Part shown: one piece after another, positions 33,583 through 42,565 of the stretch | How positions within the stretch are numbered: position 1 is the stretch's first letter | Layout of the letters: every line of letters begins with the position of its first letter | Assembly (NCBI GenBank): GCA_030827125.1 | Contig: JAURFD010000001.1 | Location: 1-64,000 of the forward strand | DNA length: 64,000 nt | Source: Candidatus Nanopelagicales bacterium | GTDB lineage: Bacteria; Actinomycetota; Actinomycetes; S36-B12 | Direction of reading: 5' to 3' | The notes under the pieces: generated by a model | Told to the model about the DNA's origin: nothing | What the model saw: the letters and a program-made list of their open reading frames with translations, nothing else | The model's database searches: none | Program-made: the position numbers and the translations under genes

Positions 33583-34775
33583 TTGACTGTGCGGCTATGA
33601 GCCCCGGAGACGCTGACCCAAATCACATCGACCCTGCCTTCCCGCTGCACAAGGGCGGCAAGATCGAGGTGCGCCCGACGGTGCGAATCCGGGATCGAGA
33701 GGGGCTTGCGCTGGCCTACACCCCTGGCGTTGCGCGCGTTTCCAGCGCAATCGCCGCCAATCCGGAGTTGGCCCGCGAGTACACCTGGAAGGCCAACACC
33801 GTGCTCATCGTCACCGACGGCACCGCGGTTCTCGGGCTCGGCGATATTGGTCCGGAGGGGGCCTTGCCGGTCATGGAGGGCAAGGCCTTGCTCTTCAAGG
33901 AATTCGGCGGCGTCGATGCTGTCCCGATCTGCCTGGACACCAAGGATGTCGACGAGATCGTCGATACGGTCATCCGTATCGCCCCGGCCTACGGGGGAGT
34001 GAACCTCGAGGACATCAGCGCCCCCCGCTGCTTCGAGATTGAGCGCCGGCTCGATGAGGCCTTGGACATCCCGGTCTTCCACGACGATCAGCACGGCACC
34101 GCGGTCGTGGTCCTCGCGGCGCTCATCAACGCAGCCAAGCTCACCGGTCGCGAGATCAGCGACCTGCGCGCGGTCGTGTCGGGTGCCGGTGCGGCGGGTG
34201 TCGCCGTGACGGACATCCTGCTCGACGCGGGCATCGGCGATATCGCGGTGGCGGACTCCAAAGGGATTATCTCCGCCGACCGCACCGACCTCAACGACAC
34301 CAAGGTCGCGCTCCTCGAGCGCACGAATCGGGCCAATCTCTCGGGCACGATCGACGACGCCCTTGTGGGTGCCGACGTCTTCATCGGTGTGTCCGCTGGC
34401 ACCATCCATGACGACACCGTGGCGCGCATGGCCCCGGGCTGCTTCATCTTCGCCCTCGCCAACCCCGATCCGGAGATCCACCCGGAGGTGGCGCGTCAGC
34501 ATGCAGCGGTCGTGGCCACCGGGCGCAGCGACTTCCCCAATCAGATCAACAACGTGCTGGCCTTCCCCGGGATCTTCCGCGGGGCGCTGGATGTGGGTGC
34601 TCCGACCATCACGTCGGGGATGAAACTGGCGGCGGCGCACGCGATCGCCGATGTGGTGGGCGATGAACTCAGCGCCGACTACGTCATCCCCAGCGTCTTC
34701 GACCGCCGCGTGTCGGCCGAGGTGCCGCGTGCCGTGGCTGAAGCGGCTCGCCAGGACGGCGTCGCCCGCCGCTGA
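33579..34775 (+). CDS. NAD(P)-dependent malic enzyme
   Basis: The protein has 398 residues from the ATG at 33579, or 392 from 33597. It decarboxylates malate to pyruvate. PAFPLHKGGKIEVRP, YTPGVARVS, TDGTAVLGLGDIGPEGALPVMEGKA, FHDDQHGTA (metal) and the Rossmann AVVSGAGAAGVAV are all present. This is the short bacterial MaeB-like class without a phosphotransacetylase tail. The 33579 start overlaps the sodX stop by four bases and is chosen for that reason. Transcription with sodX would link NiSOD maturation with pyruvate supply by position only. Confidence 0.92.
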   Translation: MIDCAAMSPGDADPNHIDPAFPLHKGGKIEVRPTVRIRDREGLALAYTPGVARVSSAIAANPELAREYTWKANTVLIVTDGTAVLGLGDIGPEGALPVMEGKALLFKEFGGVDAVPICLDTKDVDEIVDTVIRIAPAYGGVNLEDISAPRCFEIERRLDEALDIPVFHDDQHGTAVVVLAALINAAKLTGREISDLRAVVSGAGAAGVAVTDILLDAGIGDIAVADSKGIISADRTDLNDTKVALLERTNRANLSGTIDDALVGADVFIGVSAGTIHDDTVARMAPGCFIFALANPDPEIHPEVARQHAAVVATGRSDFPNQINNVLAFPGIFRGALDVGAPTITSGMKLAAAHAIADVVGDELSADYVIPSVFDRRVSAEVPRAVAEAARQDGVARR

Positions 34776-34778
34776 GGG

Positions 34779-36029
34779 CTACTGCCCGTCCTCGGATCGG
34801 GTCAGCATGCGTCGCAGGGTTTGGGCGTAGAGCCCGGCGAGCACACAACCGACTCCCACCAGCACGGCCCACAGCGCGCCGCGCCCAGCACCGATGAGGG
34901 CTCCGGAAGCCAGCGGCGCACCCATGGCTCCCAGATTCCAGGTGAGGGACTGCGCAGAGTTGTAGCGCCCACGCAGGTGATCAGGCGCGATCGCATTGAC
35001 GAGTGCGGGAGCGGTGGGGCTCCACACAGTCTCACCGAGCGCAAAGATGACCGTCGACCCCAGCAGCACGATGAATGCCGGCAATCGCGGGATCTCGGGT
35101 ACGGCGGCCAAGATGAGCCACGACGCGCCCCACAGCAAGCCGACAACACCGATGAGCCGGGTGCGCGAACGTCCACGCAACAGACGCAGGACGAGAATCT
35201 GCCCGATGACGATCGTGAGCGTATTGGTGAGCCACACGAGCCCGATGGCGCTCTCCGGCAGTCCTGCGGTGTCGGTGATGAAGATGGCGAGGCCAGCCTC
35301 GAGCGAGCCGTAGCCACACACGAGCAGCAACAGCGACACCGCGACAAGGCGGCGTAGTCGGCCGTCGGCGACCGCGGCCGCCCAACCGTCTCGTGAGTCA
35401 CCGGCTGGCTCATCAGGGTCGCTCATCGGTGTGGGACTTGGCCCCCCGTGCCCGCGCAGGGCGAGTACGGCGATGAACGAGAAGCCAAAGGTTGCGGCGT
35501 CGATGAGGTAGAGCAGGACAAAGGTCTCGGGGCGTGCGATGTCGATGATCAACGCTCCGATGAGTCCACCGAGACCGAGGCCGAGGTTGAGCAGCATGAA
35601 GCCTAGGGCGAACGCCGTGGTGCGCATCTCCTCGGGGACCAGCCGCGCGGTGAAGGTGCTATCCGGCCCCCAGATCCCTGCGGCGCCGAGCGATATGAGT
35701 GAGGCCACGGCAAAGGCGGTGATCAGTGTGGTGACCTGAGACAGCAGGGCCACGCCGATCGCCTCCAGCGCAATCGCGATGAGAAGCACAGGACGAGGAC
35801 CGAAGCGATCGGTAAAGGTCCCGATCATCGGCGTTGCCGCGAGCCCGATCACCGCCATCCACGCCAGGACCAGCGAGGCCGTGAAGATGGGGATCCCGCG
35901 GACCTGGGAGAGATAGACCACCAGCAAGGACAGGGTCATGCCGTTGCCGATGGCATTGAGGAACCGTCCGGCGGCGAGGATCCGGAACGGTCCGCGCAGG
36001 ACCGTGCGAATCTCGCCGAGCGTGTTCAT
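34779..36029 (-). CDS. MFS transporter
   Basis: The protein has 416 residues with about twelve membrane helices and a hydrophilic central loop (PTPMSDPDEPAGDSRDG). It resembles MFS exporters of the EntS/multidrug type. A GGAAAGGC site precedes the ATG. The substrate is unknown. It is convergent with malic enzyme (three bases between stops) and followed upstream by hairpin E. Confidence 0.85.
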   Translation of the reverse strand: MNTLGEIRTVLRGPFRILAAGRFLNAIGNGMTLSLLVVYLSQVRGIPIFTASLVLAWMAVIGLAATPMIGTFTDRFGPRPVLLIAIALEAIGVALLSQVTTLITAFAVASLISLGAAGIWGPDSTFTARLVPEEMRTTAFALGFMLLNLGLGLGGLIGALIIDIARPETFVLLYLIDAATFGFSFIAVLALRGHGGPSPTPMSDPDEPAGDSRDGWAAAVADGRLRRLVAVSLLLLVCGYGSLEAGLAIFITDTAGLPESAIGLVWLTNTLTIVIGQILVLRLLRGRSRTRLIGVVGLLWGASWLILAAVPEIPRLPAFIVLLGSTVIFALGETVWSPTAPALVNAIAPDHLRGRYNSAQSLTWNLGAMGAPLASGALIGAGRGALWAVLVGVGCVLAGLYAQTLRRMLTRSEDGQ

Positions 36030-36074
36030 GTCTGCCTTTCCTGCGCCGCTCCGCGGCGTACACCATCACCTTGT

Positions 36075-36121
36075 TTGCAGTGACCGCGGGCAAATCGCCC
36101 ACACAACCGCGGGAACTGCAA
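36075..36121. repeat. intergenic hairpin element E (possible member of the palindromic family)
   Basis: TTGCAGT (36075-36081) pairs with ACTGCAA (36115-36121), and CCGCGG segments pair inside. The right flank reads GGCGGAAGAGT, the same as the right arm of element A and similar to element B. The shared core is not evident, so membership is tentative. Confidence 0.5.
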
Positions 36122-36135
36122 GGAAGGCGGAAGAG

Positions 36136-36312
36136 TTAGTCCTCGTCGTCGTCGAGGCGGGCGAGCCAGGTGGCCAGCCGCTCGATGGGAGTTTCGAACT
36201 CCGGATTGAGGTCGACGAACTCGATGAGCCGCTCGGCCAGCCAGTCCAGGCTGACCTCCTCCTCGCCGCGGCGGCGTTGGAGTTCCTCGATCCCTCGGTC
36301 GGTGAAGTACAT
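36136..36312 (-). CDS. DUF6104-like 58-residue protein downstream of kgd
   Basis: This protein begins MYFTDRGIEELQRRRGEEEV and ends ATWLARLDDDED; it is acidic, helical and soluble. It matches a small conserved actinobacterial protein typically found directly after kgd (DUF6104 as I recall it). The ATG is four bases after the kgd stop, so it is co-transcribed. Constant linkage suggests a role with the 2-oxoglutarate enzyme, but the function is unknown. Confidence 0.8.
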   Translation of the reverse strand: MYFTDRGIEELQRRRGEEEVSLDWLAERLIEFVDLNPEFETPIERLATWLARLDDDED

Positions 36313-36316
36313 GGCG

Positions 36317-39300
36317 CTAGTTGAACGCCGCCTGCACGACCCACTTCTGCTCCTCCTCGTGACGGTGGTGACTACCCACCGCGGGGGAGGATGACGAGGG
36401 CCGCGACACGCACTCGAGGGATCGACCAATGATCTCCGGCAGGTTGAGTGCCATGAAGGACCAGGCACCCTGGTTGGCCGGCTCTTCTTGGACCCAGCGC
36501 ACGACGGACGCGTTGGGGTAGGCGCTCACCATCGCTGGGAGGGTTCGCCATGGCAGCGGGTAGAGCCGCTCCAGCCGGATGATGGCCGTCTCCTTGTCGC
36601 CGCGCGCCTCACGCTCGGCGACAAGGTCGTAGTAGACCTTGCCGCTGCACAGCAGCACCCGACGTACGTCGTCCGGCTCCACCGTGGTGTCGGGAATCGC
36701 CGGACGGAACGACCCCTGGGTGAAGTCCTCGAGCGGGGACGTGGCGAACTTCGCACGCAGGAGGGACTTCGGTGTGAAGATCACCAGCGGTCGAATGAGC
36801 GGGGACAGCGCCTGCCAGCGCAGCAGGTGGAAGTACGACGCCGGCGTCGACGGCATCGCGATCGTCATGTTGTCTTGCGCGCACATCTGGAGGAATCGCT
36901 CGATGCGCGCCGACGAGTGATCAGGTCCCTGCCCCTCGTAGCCGTGGGGGAGGAGCATGACCAGCGAGGAGCGCTGGTTCCACTTCTGCTCGCCGGAGGA
37001 GATGAACTCATCGGTGATGGTCTGCGCCCCGTCGACGAAGTCGCCGAACTGCGCCTCCCACATCGTCAGGACATCGGGCCGCGCCACCGAGTAGCCGTAT
37101 TCAAAGCCCACGGCCGCGAACTCACTGAGCATCGAGTCGTAGACCCACAGCTTCGCACCGTCGCGGTAGAGCCGCTTGAGCGGCTTGTACTGCCACCCCG
37201 TCACCTTGTCGACGATGACCGCGTGCCGGTGGCCGAAGGTGCCGCGGCGGGAGTCCTGGCCGGACAGGCGCACCGACCGCCCCTCGAGCAGCAGCGAGCC
37301 AATGGCGAGGGCCTCAGCCATGCCCCAGTCGATGGTGCCGTCCTCGACCATCTGCGCACGACGCTGCAACTGCGGGGCCAGGCGGGGATGCAGGGTGAAC
37401 CCGTCGGGCATCGTGAGTTGGGACTCGACGACGAGGTCGACCGCGGAGCGCTCGATCCCGGTGAGAATGTCGCCCGCCGGACCCATGGGAGCAAGTTGCA
37501 GTTGTCCCGTGCGCACGACCTCATCGGAGGAGTCACTGAAGGTGTGGGCATCGGAGACGTCGGTGCGCGTCTCCTGGAAGACCTTCTCGAGTTGCTCCTG
37601 GAAGTGACGCAGCGCCTCCTCGGCCTCCTCGACCGTGATGTCCCCGCGACCAATCAAGGATTCGGTGTAGTGCTTGCGTACCGATCGCTTGGCATCGATG
37701 AGCTCGTACATGAGCGGTTGTGTCAGCGACGGGTCGTCCGCCTCGTTGTGTCCGCGGCGCCGGTAGGTCACCAGGTCGATGACGACGTCCTTGTGGAAGG
37801 CCTGCCGGAACTCGAACGCCAACTTGGCCACGCGTACGACAGCCTCGGGATCATCGCCGTTCACATGGAAGATCGGCGCCTGCACCATGCGGGCCACATC
37901 CGTGGGGTAGACCGACGAACGGCTGTACTTCGGCGACGTGGTGAAGCCGACCTGGTTGTTGACGACCACATGGACGGTGCCTGCGGTGCGGTAACCCTGC
38001 AACTGGGAGAGGTTGAGCGTCTCGGCGACGATGCCCTGACCCGCGAATGCCGCATCACCGTGCAACAGCAGCGGCAGGATGCGTGGCACCTCGTCGCGCG
38101 GCAGGAGATCCTGCTTCGCCCGCACGATGCCCTCGAGGACGGGATCGACGGCCTCGAGGTGCGAGGGGTTGGCCGCGACGTATACGAGGGTCTCGTGCCC
38201 ATCGCGGCTGCGGTAGGTGCCCTGCGTGCCGAGGTGGTACTTCACATCGCCGGAGCCCTGCACCGACTCCTCGCCATAGTTGCCCTCGAACTCGGCGAAG
38301 ACCTGGCGGAAGGACTTGCCGGCGATATTGGTGAGGACGTTCAAGCGACCGCGGTGCGGCATGCCGATGGCGACCTCGATGACATCGTCGTGTGCGGCGC
38401 AGTAGAGGATCTCGTCGAGCAGCGGGATGAGCGACTCCGAGCCCTCCAGGGAGAACCGCTTCTGCCCGACGTACTTCGTCTGCAGGAAAGTCTCGAAAGC
38501 CTCGGCCTCATTGAGTTTGTGCAGGATGCGCAACTGCTCCTCGCGGGAGGGCTTGTGGTGGGGCACCTCCACGCGTTCTTGGATCCACTCGCGCTGCTCG
38601 GGATCTTGGATGTGCATGTACTCGATGCCGATACTGCGCGTGTAGGAGTCGCGCAAGACGCCGAGGATCTCGCGCAACTTCATCAGCGGCCTGCCGGCGA
38701 ATCCACCGGTGGCGAACTCGCGGTCAAGGTCCCACAGGGTCAGCTTGTGCGAGAGCACGTCAAGATCGGGGTGCATGCGCTGCTCGTACTCGAGCGGATT
38801 GGTGTCCGCCATGAGGTGGCCGCGCACACGGTAGGCGTGGATGACCTCCTGCACGCGCACCGTCTTGTTGAGATCGGTCTCGTGCGACGCAGCGAGATCC
38901 TGGGCCCAGCGGATCGGTTCGTAGGGGATGCGCAGGCTGCGGAAGATCTCGTCATAGAAGTGATCATCGCCAAGCAGCAACTGACTGATGCGGCGCAGGA
39001 ACTCACCGGACTGAGCGCCCTGGATGATTCGGTGATCGTACGTCGACGTCAGGGTCAGGGTCTTGGTCACGGCGTTGCGGACCAGCGATTCCTCCGATGC
39101 CCCCTGCCACTCGGCGGGGTATTCCATCGCGCCGACGCCGATGATGCAGCCCTGACCGCTCATCAACCGCGGCACCGAGTGCTCGGTGCCGATGGTGCCC
39201 GGGTTGGTCAGGCTCAAGGTTGTCCCGACGAAGTCATCGACGCCGAGTCCGCCGCTGCGGGCCCGCCGGATGACGTCTTCGTACGCCGACCAGAAGCCGG

Positions 39301-39928
39301 CGAAGTCCATATCCTGCGCAGCCTTGATGTTGGGCACGAGCAACTGGCGTGTGCCGTCTGGCTTGGCGAGGTCAATGGCAACGCCGAGATTGACGTCGGG
39401 GTTCTTGACGATCGCCGGTTTGCCGTCCACCTCAGCGAAGGAGGCGTTCATTTCGGGGACATCGCGGAGCGCACGGACGAGGGCGTAGCCGATGATGTGC
39501 GTGAAGGACACCTTGCCGCCGCGACCGCGGGCGAGGTGGTTGTTGATGACGACGCGGTTGTCCATGAGGAGTTTTGCCGGCACTCCGCGCACGCTCGTCG
39601 CCGTGGGGACGGCGAGGCTGGCCTCCATGTTGGCGACCACGCGCGCCGCGGGACCACGCAACGTCGTGACCTCACCGGTGGGCGCCGGGGTGGCGGGAGC
39701 TGCCTTGGTCTCGGCGGCGGGCTTAGGTGACTCGCCGGGGGCCACTGCGGCGGCGGCCTCGACCGCTCGCTGATGGGCGACCTGAACCTTGGCGGCGGAC
39801 CCGTCCGCGGGGGTGTAGTCGGCGAAGAAATCCCACCAGGCGGGGTCGACGCTCGTGCGATCGGTGAGGTACTGCTGGTAGATCTCGTCGACCAACCACT
39901 CATTCGTGCCGAAACTCTCCTGGGCCAC
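36317..39928 (-). CDS. kgd: multifunctional 2-oxoglutarate metabolism enzyme Kgd (E1/E2 fusion)
   Basis: The protein has 1203 residues. Segments in order: an N-terminal segment (FGTNEWLVDEIYQQY), a Pro/Ala linker, a truncated E2 acyltransferase domain with TSTYDHRIIQGAQSGEF near residue 310, and the E1 ThDP domains with IGMPHRGRLNVL, GDAAFAGQGIVAET and NNQVGFTT, ending in the E1 C-terminal domain. It feeds the TCA cycle from 2-oxoglutarate and is the actinobacterial form lacking a lipoyl domain. The GTG start follows TACCCT by six bases. The length is close to that of mycobacterial Kgd. Confidence 0.96.
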   Translation of the reverse strand: MAQESFGTNEWLVDEIYQQYLTDRTSVDPAWWDFFADYTPADGSAAKVQVAHQRAVEAAAAVAPGESPKPAAETKAAPATPAPTGEVTTLRGPAARVVANMEASLAVPTATSVRGVPAKLLMDNRVVINNHLARGRGGKVSFTHIIGYALVRALRDVPEMNASFAEVDGKPAIVKNPDVNLGVAIDLAKPDGTRQLLVPNIKAAQDMDFAGFWSAYEDVIRRARSGGLGVDDFVGTTLSLTNPGTIGTEHSVPRLMSGQGCIIGVGAMEYPAEWQGASEESLVRNAVTKTLTLTSTYDHRIIQGAQSGEFLRRISQLLLGDDHFYDEIFRSLRIPYEPIRWAQDLAASHETDLNKTVRVQEVIHAYRVRGHLMADTNPLEYEQRMHPDLDVLSHKLTLWDLDREFATGGFAGRPLMKLREILGVLRDSYTRSIGIEYMHIQDPEQREWIQERVEVPHHKPSREEQLRILHKLNEAEAFETFLQTKYVGQKRFSLEGSESLIPLLDEILYCAAHDDVIEVAIGMPHRGRLNVLTNIAGKSFRQVFAEFEGNYGEESVQGSGDVKYHLGTQGTYRSRDGHETLVYVAANPSHLEAVDPVLEGIVRAKQDLLPRDEVPRILPLLLHGDAAFAGQGIVAETLNLSQLQGYRTAGTVHVVVNNQVGFTTSPKYSRSSVYPTDVARMVQAPIFHVNGDDPEAVVRVAKLAFEFRQAFHKDVVIDLVTYRRRGHNEADDPSLTQPLMYELIDAKRSVRKHYTESLIGRGDITVEEAEEALRHFQEQLEKVFQETRTDVSDAHTFSDSSDEVVRTGQLQLAPMGPAGDILTGIERSAVDLVVESQLTMPDGFTLHPRLAPQLQRRAQMVEDGTIDWGMAEALAIGSLLLEGRSVRLSGQDSRRGTFGHRHAVIVDKVTGWQYKPLKRLYRDGAKLWVYDSMLSEFAAVGFEYGYSVARPDVLTMWEAQFGDFVDGAQTITDEFISSGEQKWNQRSSLVMLLPHGYEGQGPDHSSARIERFLQMCAQDNMTIAMPSTPASYFHLLRWQALSPLIRPLVIFTPKSLLRAKFATSPLEDFTQGSFRPAIPDTTVEPDDVRRVLLCSGKVYYDLVAEREARGDKETAIIRLERLYPLPWRTLPAMVSAYPNASVVRWVQEEPANQGAWSFMALNLPEIIGRSLECVSRPSSSSPAVGSHHRHEEEQKWVVQAAFN

Positions 39929-39934
39929 GATGAC

Positions 39935-39940
39935 AGGGTA
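39935..39940 (-). promoter_or_regulatory. -10 element, probable leaderless promoter of kgd
   Basis: TACCCT on the minus strand, six bases, then GTG at 39928; no Shine-Dalgarno. Confidence 0.6.
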
Positions 39941-39959
39941 GTCGCCGAAGGTTGCCCGA

Positions 39960-40457
39960 CTATGCCCCGGTCGACGGGCGCTGGTGGTCGCCCCCGCCGA
40001 TTTGGTCGAGCATGTGCGGCAGCAGCGGTCCGAGGACTGCTAGGCCGTCCCGTGCACCCCCGGGTGAGCCGGGCAGGTTGACGATCAGCGTTGTCCCCGC
40101 GAGTCCGGCGACGCCGCGGCTGAGGACCGCGGTCGGGACGCCGTGGGCCACCCCGTATGCGCGAATCGCCTCGGCGAGCCCCGGAGCCGGCCGATCGATC
40201 ACCCGCATGGTCATCTCCGGGGTCTGGTCCATGGGTGTCATCCCGGTACCCCCGGTGGTGAGAATGAGATCGAATCCTTCATCGATGCCGGCGCGGAGTG
40301 CGGTCACCACCTGCTCGCCGTCCGGGATGACTACGGGATCACCGACTTCGTGCCCCAACTCCCGCAGGCCGTCGACGAGTACAGGACCGGATCTGTCCTC
40401 CCAGATGCCTCCGGCGGCACGGGTGGAGATGGTGATGACGAGGGCGCGGGAAGCCAT
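39960..40457 (-). CDS. mog: molybdopterin adenylyltransferase (Mog/MoaB family)
   Basis: The protein has 165 residues. SRALVITISTRAAGGIWEDRSGP is the N-terminal signature and LTTGGTGMTPMDQTPE the GGTG substrate loop of MogA/MoaB proteins. It adenylates molybdopterin before molybdate insertion. An in-frame GTG at 40475 is an alternative start. It starts four bases after the coxE stop, as the last gene of the five-gene coxG-xdhC-coxD-coxE-mog operon. Confidence 0.92.
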   Translation of the reverse strand: MASRALVITISTRAAGGIWEDRSGPVLVDGLRELGHEVGDPVVIPDGEQVVTALRAGIDEGFDLILTTGGTGMTPMDQTPEMTMRVIDRPAPGLAEAIRAYGVAHGVPTAVLSRGVAGLAGTTLIVNLPGSPGGARDGLAVLGPLLPHMLDQIGGGDHQRPSTGA

Positions 40458-40461
40458 GTGC

Positions 40462-41661
40462 TCATCCTGCCGCACGGATGGCGTCGAGCAATTCGCGCAG
40501 AGCGTCTACGGAGTGCCCGCTGAGGAAGGTGTCGACGTAGGGCAGGGCAGCCGCCATGCCGCCGGCGAGAGGCTGGAACTCGCGCGCGGCACTGCGTGGA
40601 TTGACCCAGATGATGTGGTGGGCCAGGCGGGACAGCCGCTCCATCGCCCGACCCACCTCTGCCGGATCACCGATCTCCCAGCCGTCGGAGACGATGACGA
40701 CGACCGCGCCCCGGGCGATGCCGCGGCGGCCGTGCTCGTCGAGGAAGCGGGTGAGCGCCGTCCCGATTCGGGTCCCTCCGGACCAGTCGGGCGTGGACTC
40801 GGACACCTTGGCGTAGGCGTAGTCGGGGCCGCCCTGGGCGAGTTGTCGTGTCAGGCGGGTGAGCCGCGTGGCGAAGACGAAGGATTCGGCACCGAGTGCG
40901 CGGACGGCGCCGCGCATGAGATGGAGATAGATCCGCGCGTAGGGCTCCATCGAGCCGGAGACGTCGGCGATGAGGACGACGCGTCGCGGGCGCTCGGTAT
41001 TGCGTCGACGGATGCGGCGTACCGGATCGCCACCCGTGCGGTGCGCGCGCCGAAGCGTGGCGCGGACGTCCAGTTGCCGTCCGGCAGGATGTCGACGACT
41101 GCGGCGGGCACGTCGGGAGGGCGGAACCAGGGGGAGTTCTTCGACCAGGCGGCGCAGGAGGGCGAGTTCCTCGGGGGAGCACTCGGAGAAGTCCCGATGG
41201 CCGAGGATCTCCGACGTGCTCGCCGCGGCGAGGACGGAGGTGTCGTCCGCGTCGGCCTCGCCCGGCGCATGTGAGCCGGGGGTTGCGGAGGTGATGGGAG
41301 CCACGCTGTCGGTCTCGCGGGCGGATGACTGCTCGCTGCCGATGTTGTCATCGGACGGGGTCGCACGGCTCGGTGCCGGAGCCGTGATCTCGGCGTTCGG
41401 ATCGGCGAGATCGAGGTATCCGCGGAAGACCTCGTCGAAGAGGGCGTCGTACACGGGGATCTGCGCCTGGGTGCTCAGCAGCGTTACGCGACCGAGCCAA
41501 TAGACCTCGGCCGTGGTGGTGGGTTCGGCGAGCAGGACGGCGGCCGCGAATCGCGCGCTGCGTTCGGGAGTGACCGGCACGCCAGCCGAGTGCAGCCGGT
41601 CACCGAAGGCGGCGGCGACGGCCGCGAGGTCGGTGCGGGTTACCGCGGGTGCGTCAGGCAC
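40462..41661 (-). CDS. coxE: VWA-domain CoxE-like protein
   Basis: The protein has 399 residues. The C-terminal VWA domain contains LIADVSGSM (MIDAS DxSxS) and VIVSDGWEIGDP. The N-terminal half is helical with an acidic Ser/Thr-rich middle part of variable character. CoxE-type proteins work with the CoxD AAA ATPase in assembling the Cu-S-Mo site of CO dehydrogenase or in maturation of related enzymes. It overlaps coxD by eight bases. A region of low complexity separates the domains. Confidence 0.88.
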   Translation of the reverse strand: MPDAPAVTRTDLAAVAAAFGDRLHSAGVPVTPERSARFAAAVLLAEPTTTAEVYWLGRVTLLSTQAQIPVYDALFDEVFRGYLDLADPNAEITAPAPSRATPSDDNIGSEQSSARETDSVAPITSATPGSHAPGEADADDTSVLAAASTSEILGHRDFSECSPEELALLRRLVEELPLVPPSRRARRSRRHPAGRQLDVRATLRRAHRTGGDPVRRIRRRNTERPRRVVLIADVSGSMEPYARIYLHLMRGAVRALGAESFVFATRLTRLTRQLAQGGPDYAYAKVSESTPDWSGGTRIGTALTRFLDEHGRRGIARGAVVVIVSDGWEIGDPAEVGRAMERLSRLAHHIIWVNPRSAAREFQPLAGGMAAALPYVDTFLSGHSVDALRELLDAIRAAG

Positions 41662-42565
41662 CCGCGACCCATGCGAGGCCGGCCTCCTCGGCCACGGCGT
41701 GATCCTCGCGGTATTTCAACACCGAACCGAGGGTGCGGGCGACGGCATCAGCATCAAGACGTTGTACGCCGAGCAGGATTGCCGCGCTCACCCAGTCGAT
41801 GGCCTCGGCGATGCCCGGCGGCTTCTGCAGATCCAGGGTGCGCAGGCGCGACACGGCCGCGGCAATGTCCTGGACCAGCGTCGACTCGGCCTGGGGTACC
41901 CGGGCGCGCACGATCTGTGTCGCGTGCTCAAGGGAGGGGTAGTCGATCCAGTGGTAGAGGCAGCGACGCTTCAGGGCGTCGTGCAGATCGCGGGTGCGGT
42001 TGGAGGTCAGCAGGACGATGGGCTTGCGCTTCGCGTGCACGGTCCCGATCTCCGGGATGGTCACCGATGACTCGGCGAGCAATTCGAAGAGGAAAGCCTC
42101 GAACTCTTCGTCGGCGCGGTCGACCTCGTCGATGAGGAGGACGGCCGGCCGGGGGCCGTCGTGCTCGATGGCCTGCAGCAGCGGACGTTCGATGAGGTAG
42201 TCCCGACTGAAGAGGGAATCCTCCGCGACCGCGGTGCCCTGGGCTTCGGCGACACGGATCCCTAGGAGCTGCCGGGGGTAGTTCCACTCGTAGAGGGCTT
42301 CGGCTGCATCGATGCCCTCAAAGCACTGTAGTCGGATGAGGGGCGTGTCGAGGATCTCGGCGAGGGCCTTGGCGGCCTGGGTCTTGCCCACTCCGGCTTC
42401 ACCCTCCAAGAGCAAGGGCTGGGGGAGACGGACGGCGCAGAAGAGTGCGGTGGCGAGGCCGGATTCGGCAAGGTAGCCGGTCGCCGCGAGGTGTTCGGCG
42501 AGTGCGGGAATGTCCGGGATCAGGGCGGCCACCTCGTCGGTGGACGTGGCGTCCGCCACGATCAC
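41654..42565 (-). CDS. coxD: MoxR-type AAA ATPase CoxD-like
   Basis: The protein has 303 residues. Walker A is LLEGEAGVGKTQAAKAL, Walker B is VLLIDEVDRADEEFEAFL and a sensor region is LLTSNRTRDL. CoxD is a chaperone-like ATPase needed for sulfuration of molybdenum in aerobic CO dehydrogenase. The GTG at 42565 overlaps the stop of the XdhC-YHS gene (GTGA), which fixes the start. It overlaps coxE at the other end. Confidence 0.9.
   Translation of the reverse strand: MIVADATSTDEVAALIPDIPALAEHLAATGYLAESGLATALFCAVRLPQPLLLEGEAGVGKTQAAKALAEILDTPLIRLQCFEGIDAAEALYEWNYPRQLLGIRVAEAQGTAVAEDSLFSRDYLIERPLLQAIEHDGPRPAVLLIDEVDRADEEFEAFLFELLAESSVTIPEIGTVHAKRKPIVLLTSNRTRDLHDALKRRCLYHWIDYPSLEHATQIVRARVPQAESTLVQDIAAAVSRLRTLDLQKPPGIAEAIDWVSAAILLGVQRLDADAVARTLGSVLKYREDHAVAEEAGLAWVAGA

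Noticed and set aside
36111-36137. GGGAAC-N18-GTT match to a SigR promoter on the plus strand
   Set aside because: It points into the antisense of the kgd operon with no plus-strand gene downstream and overlaps the arm of hairpin E; a chance match is likely.
36488-39730. Very long open frame (1080 codons) on the strand opposite kgd
   Set aside because: It is a mirror of GC-biased codon use in kgd, has no recognisable domain, and kgd itself shows complete E2/E1 motifs.
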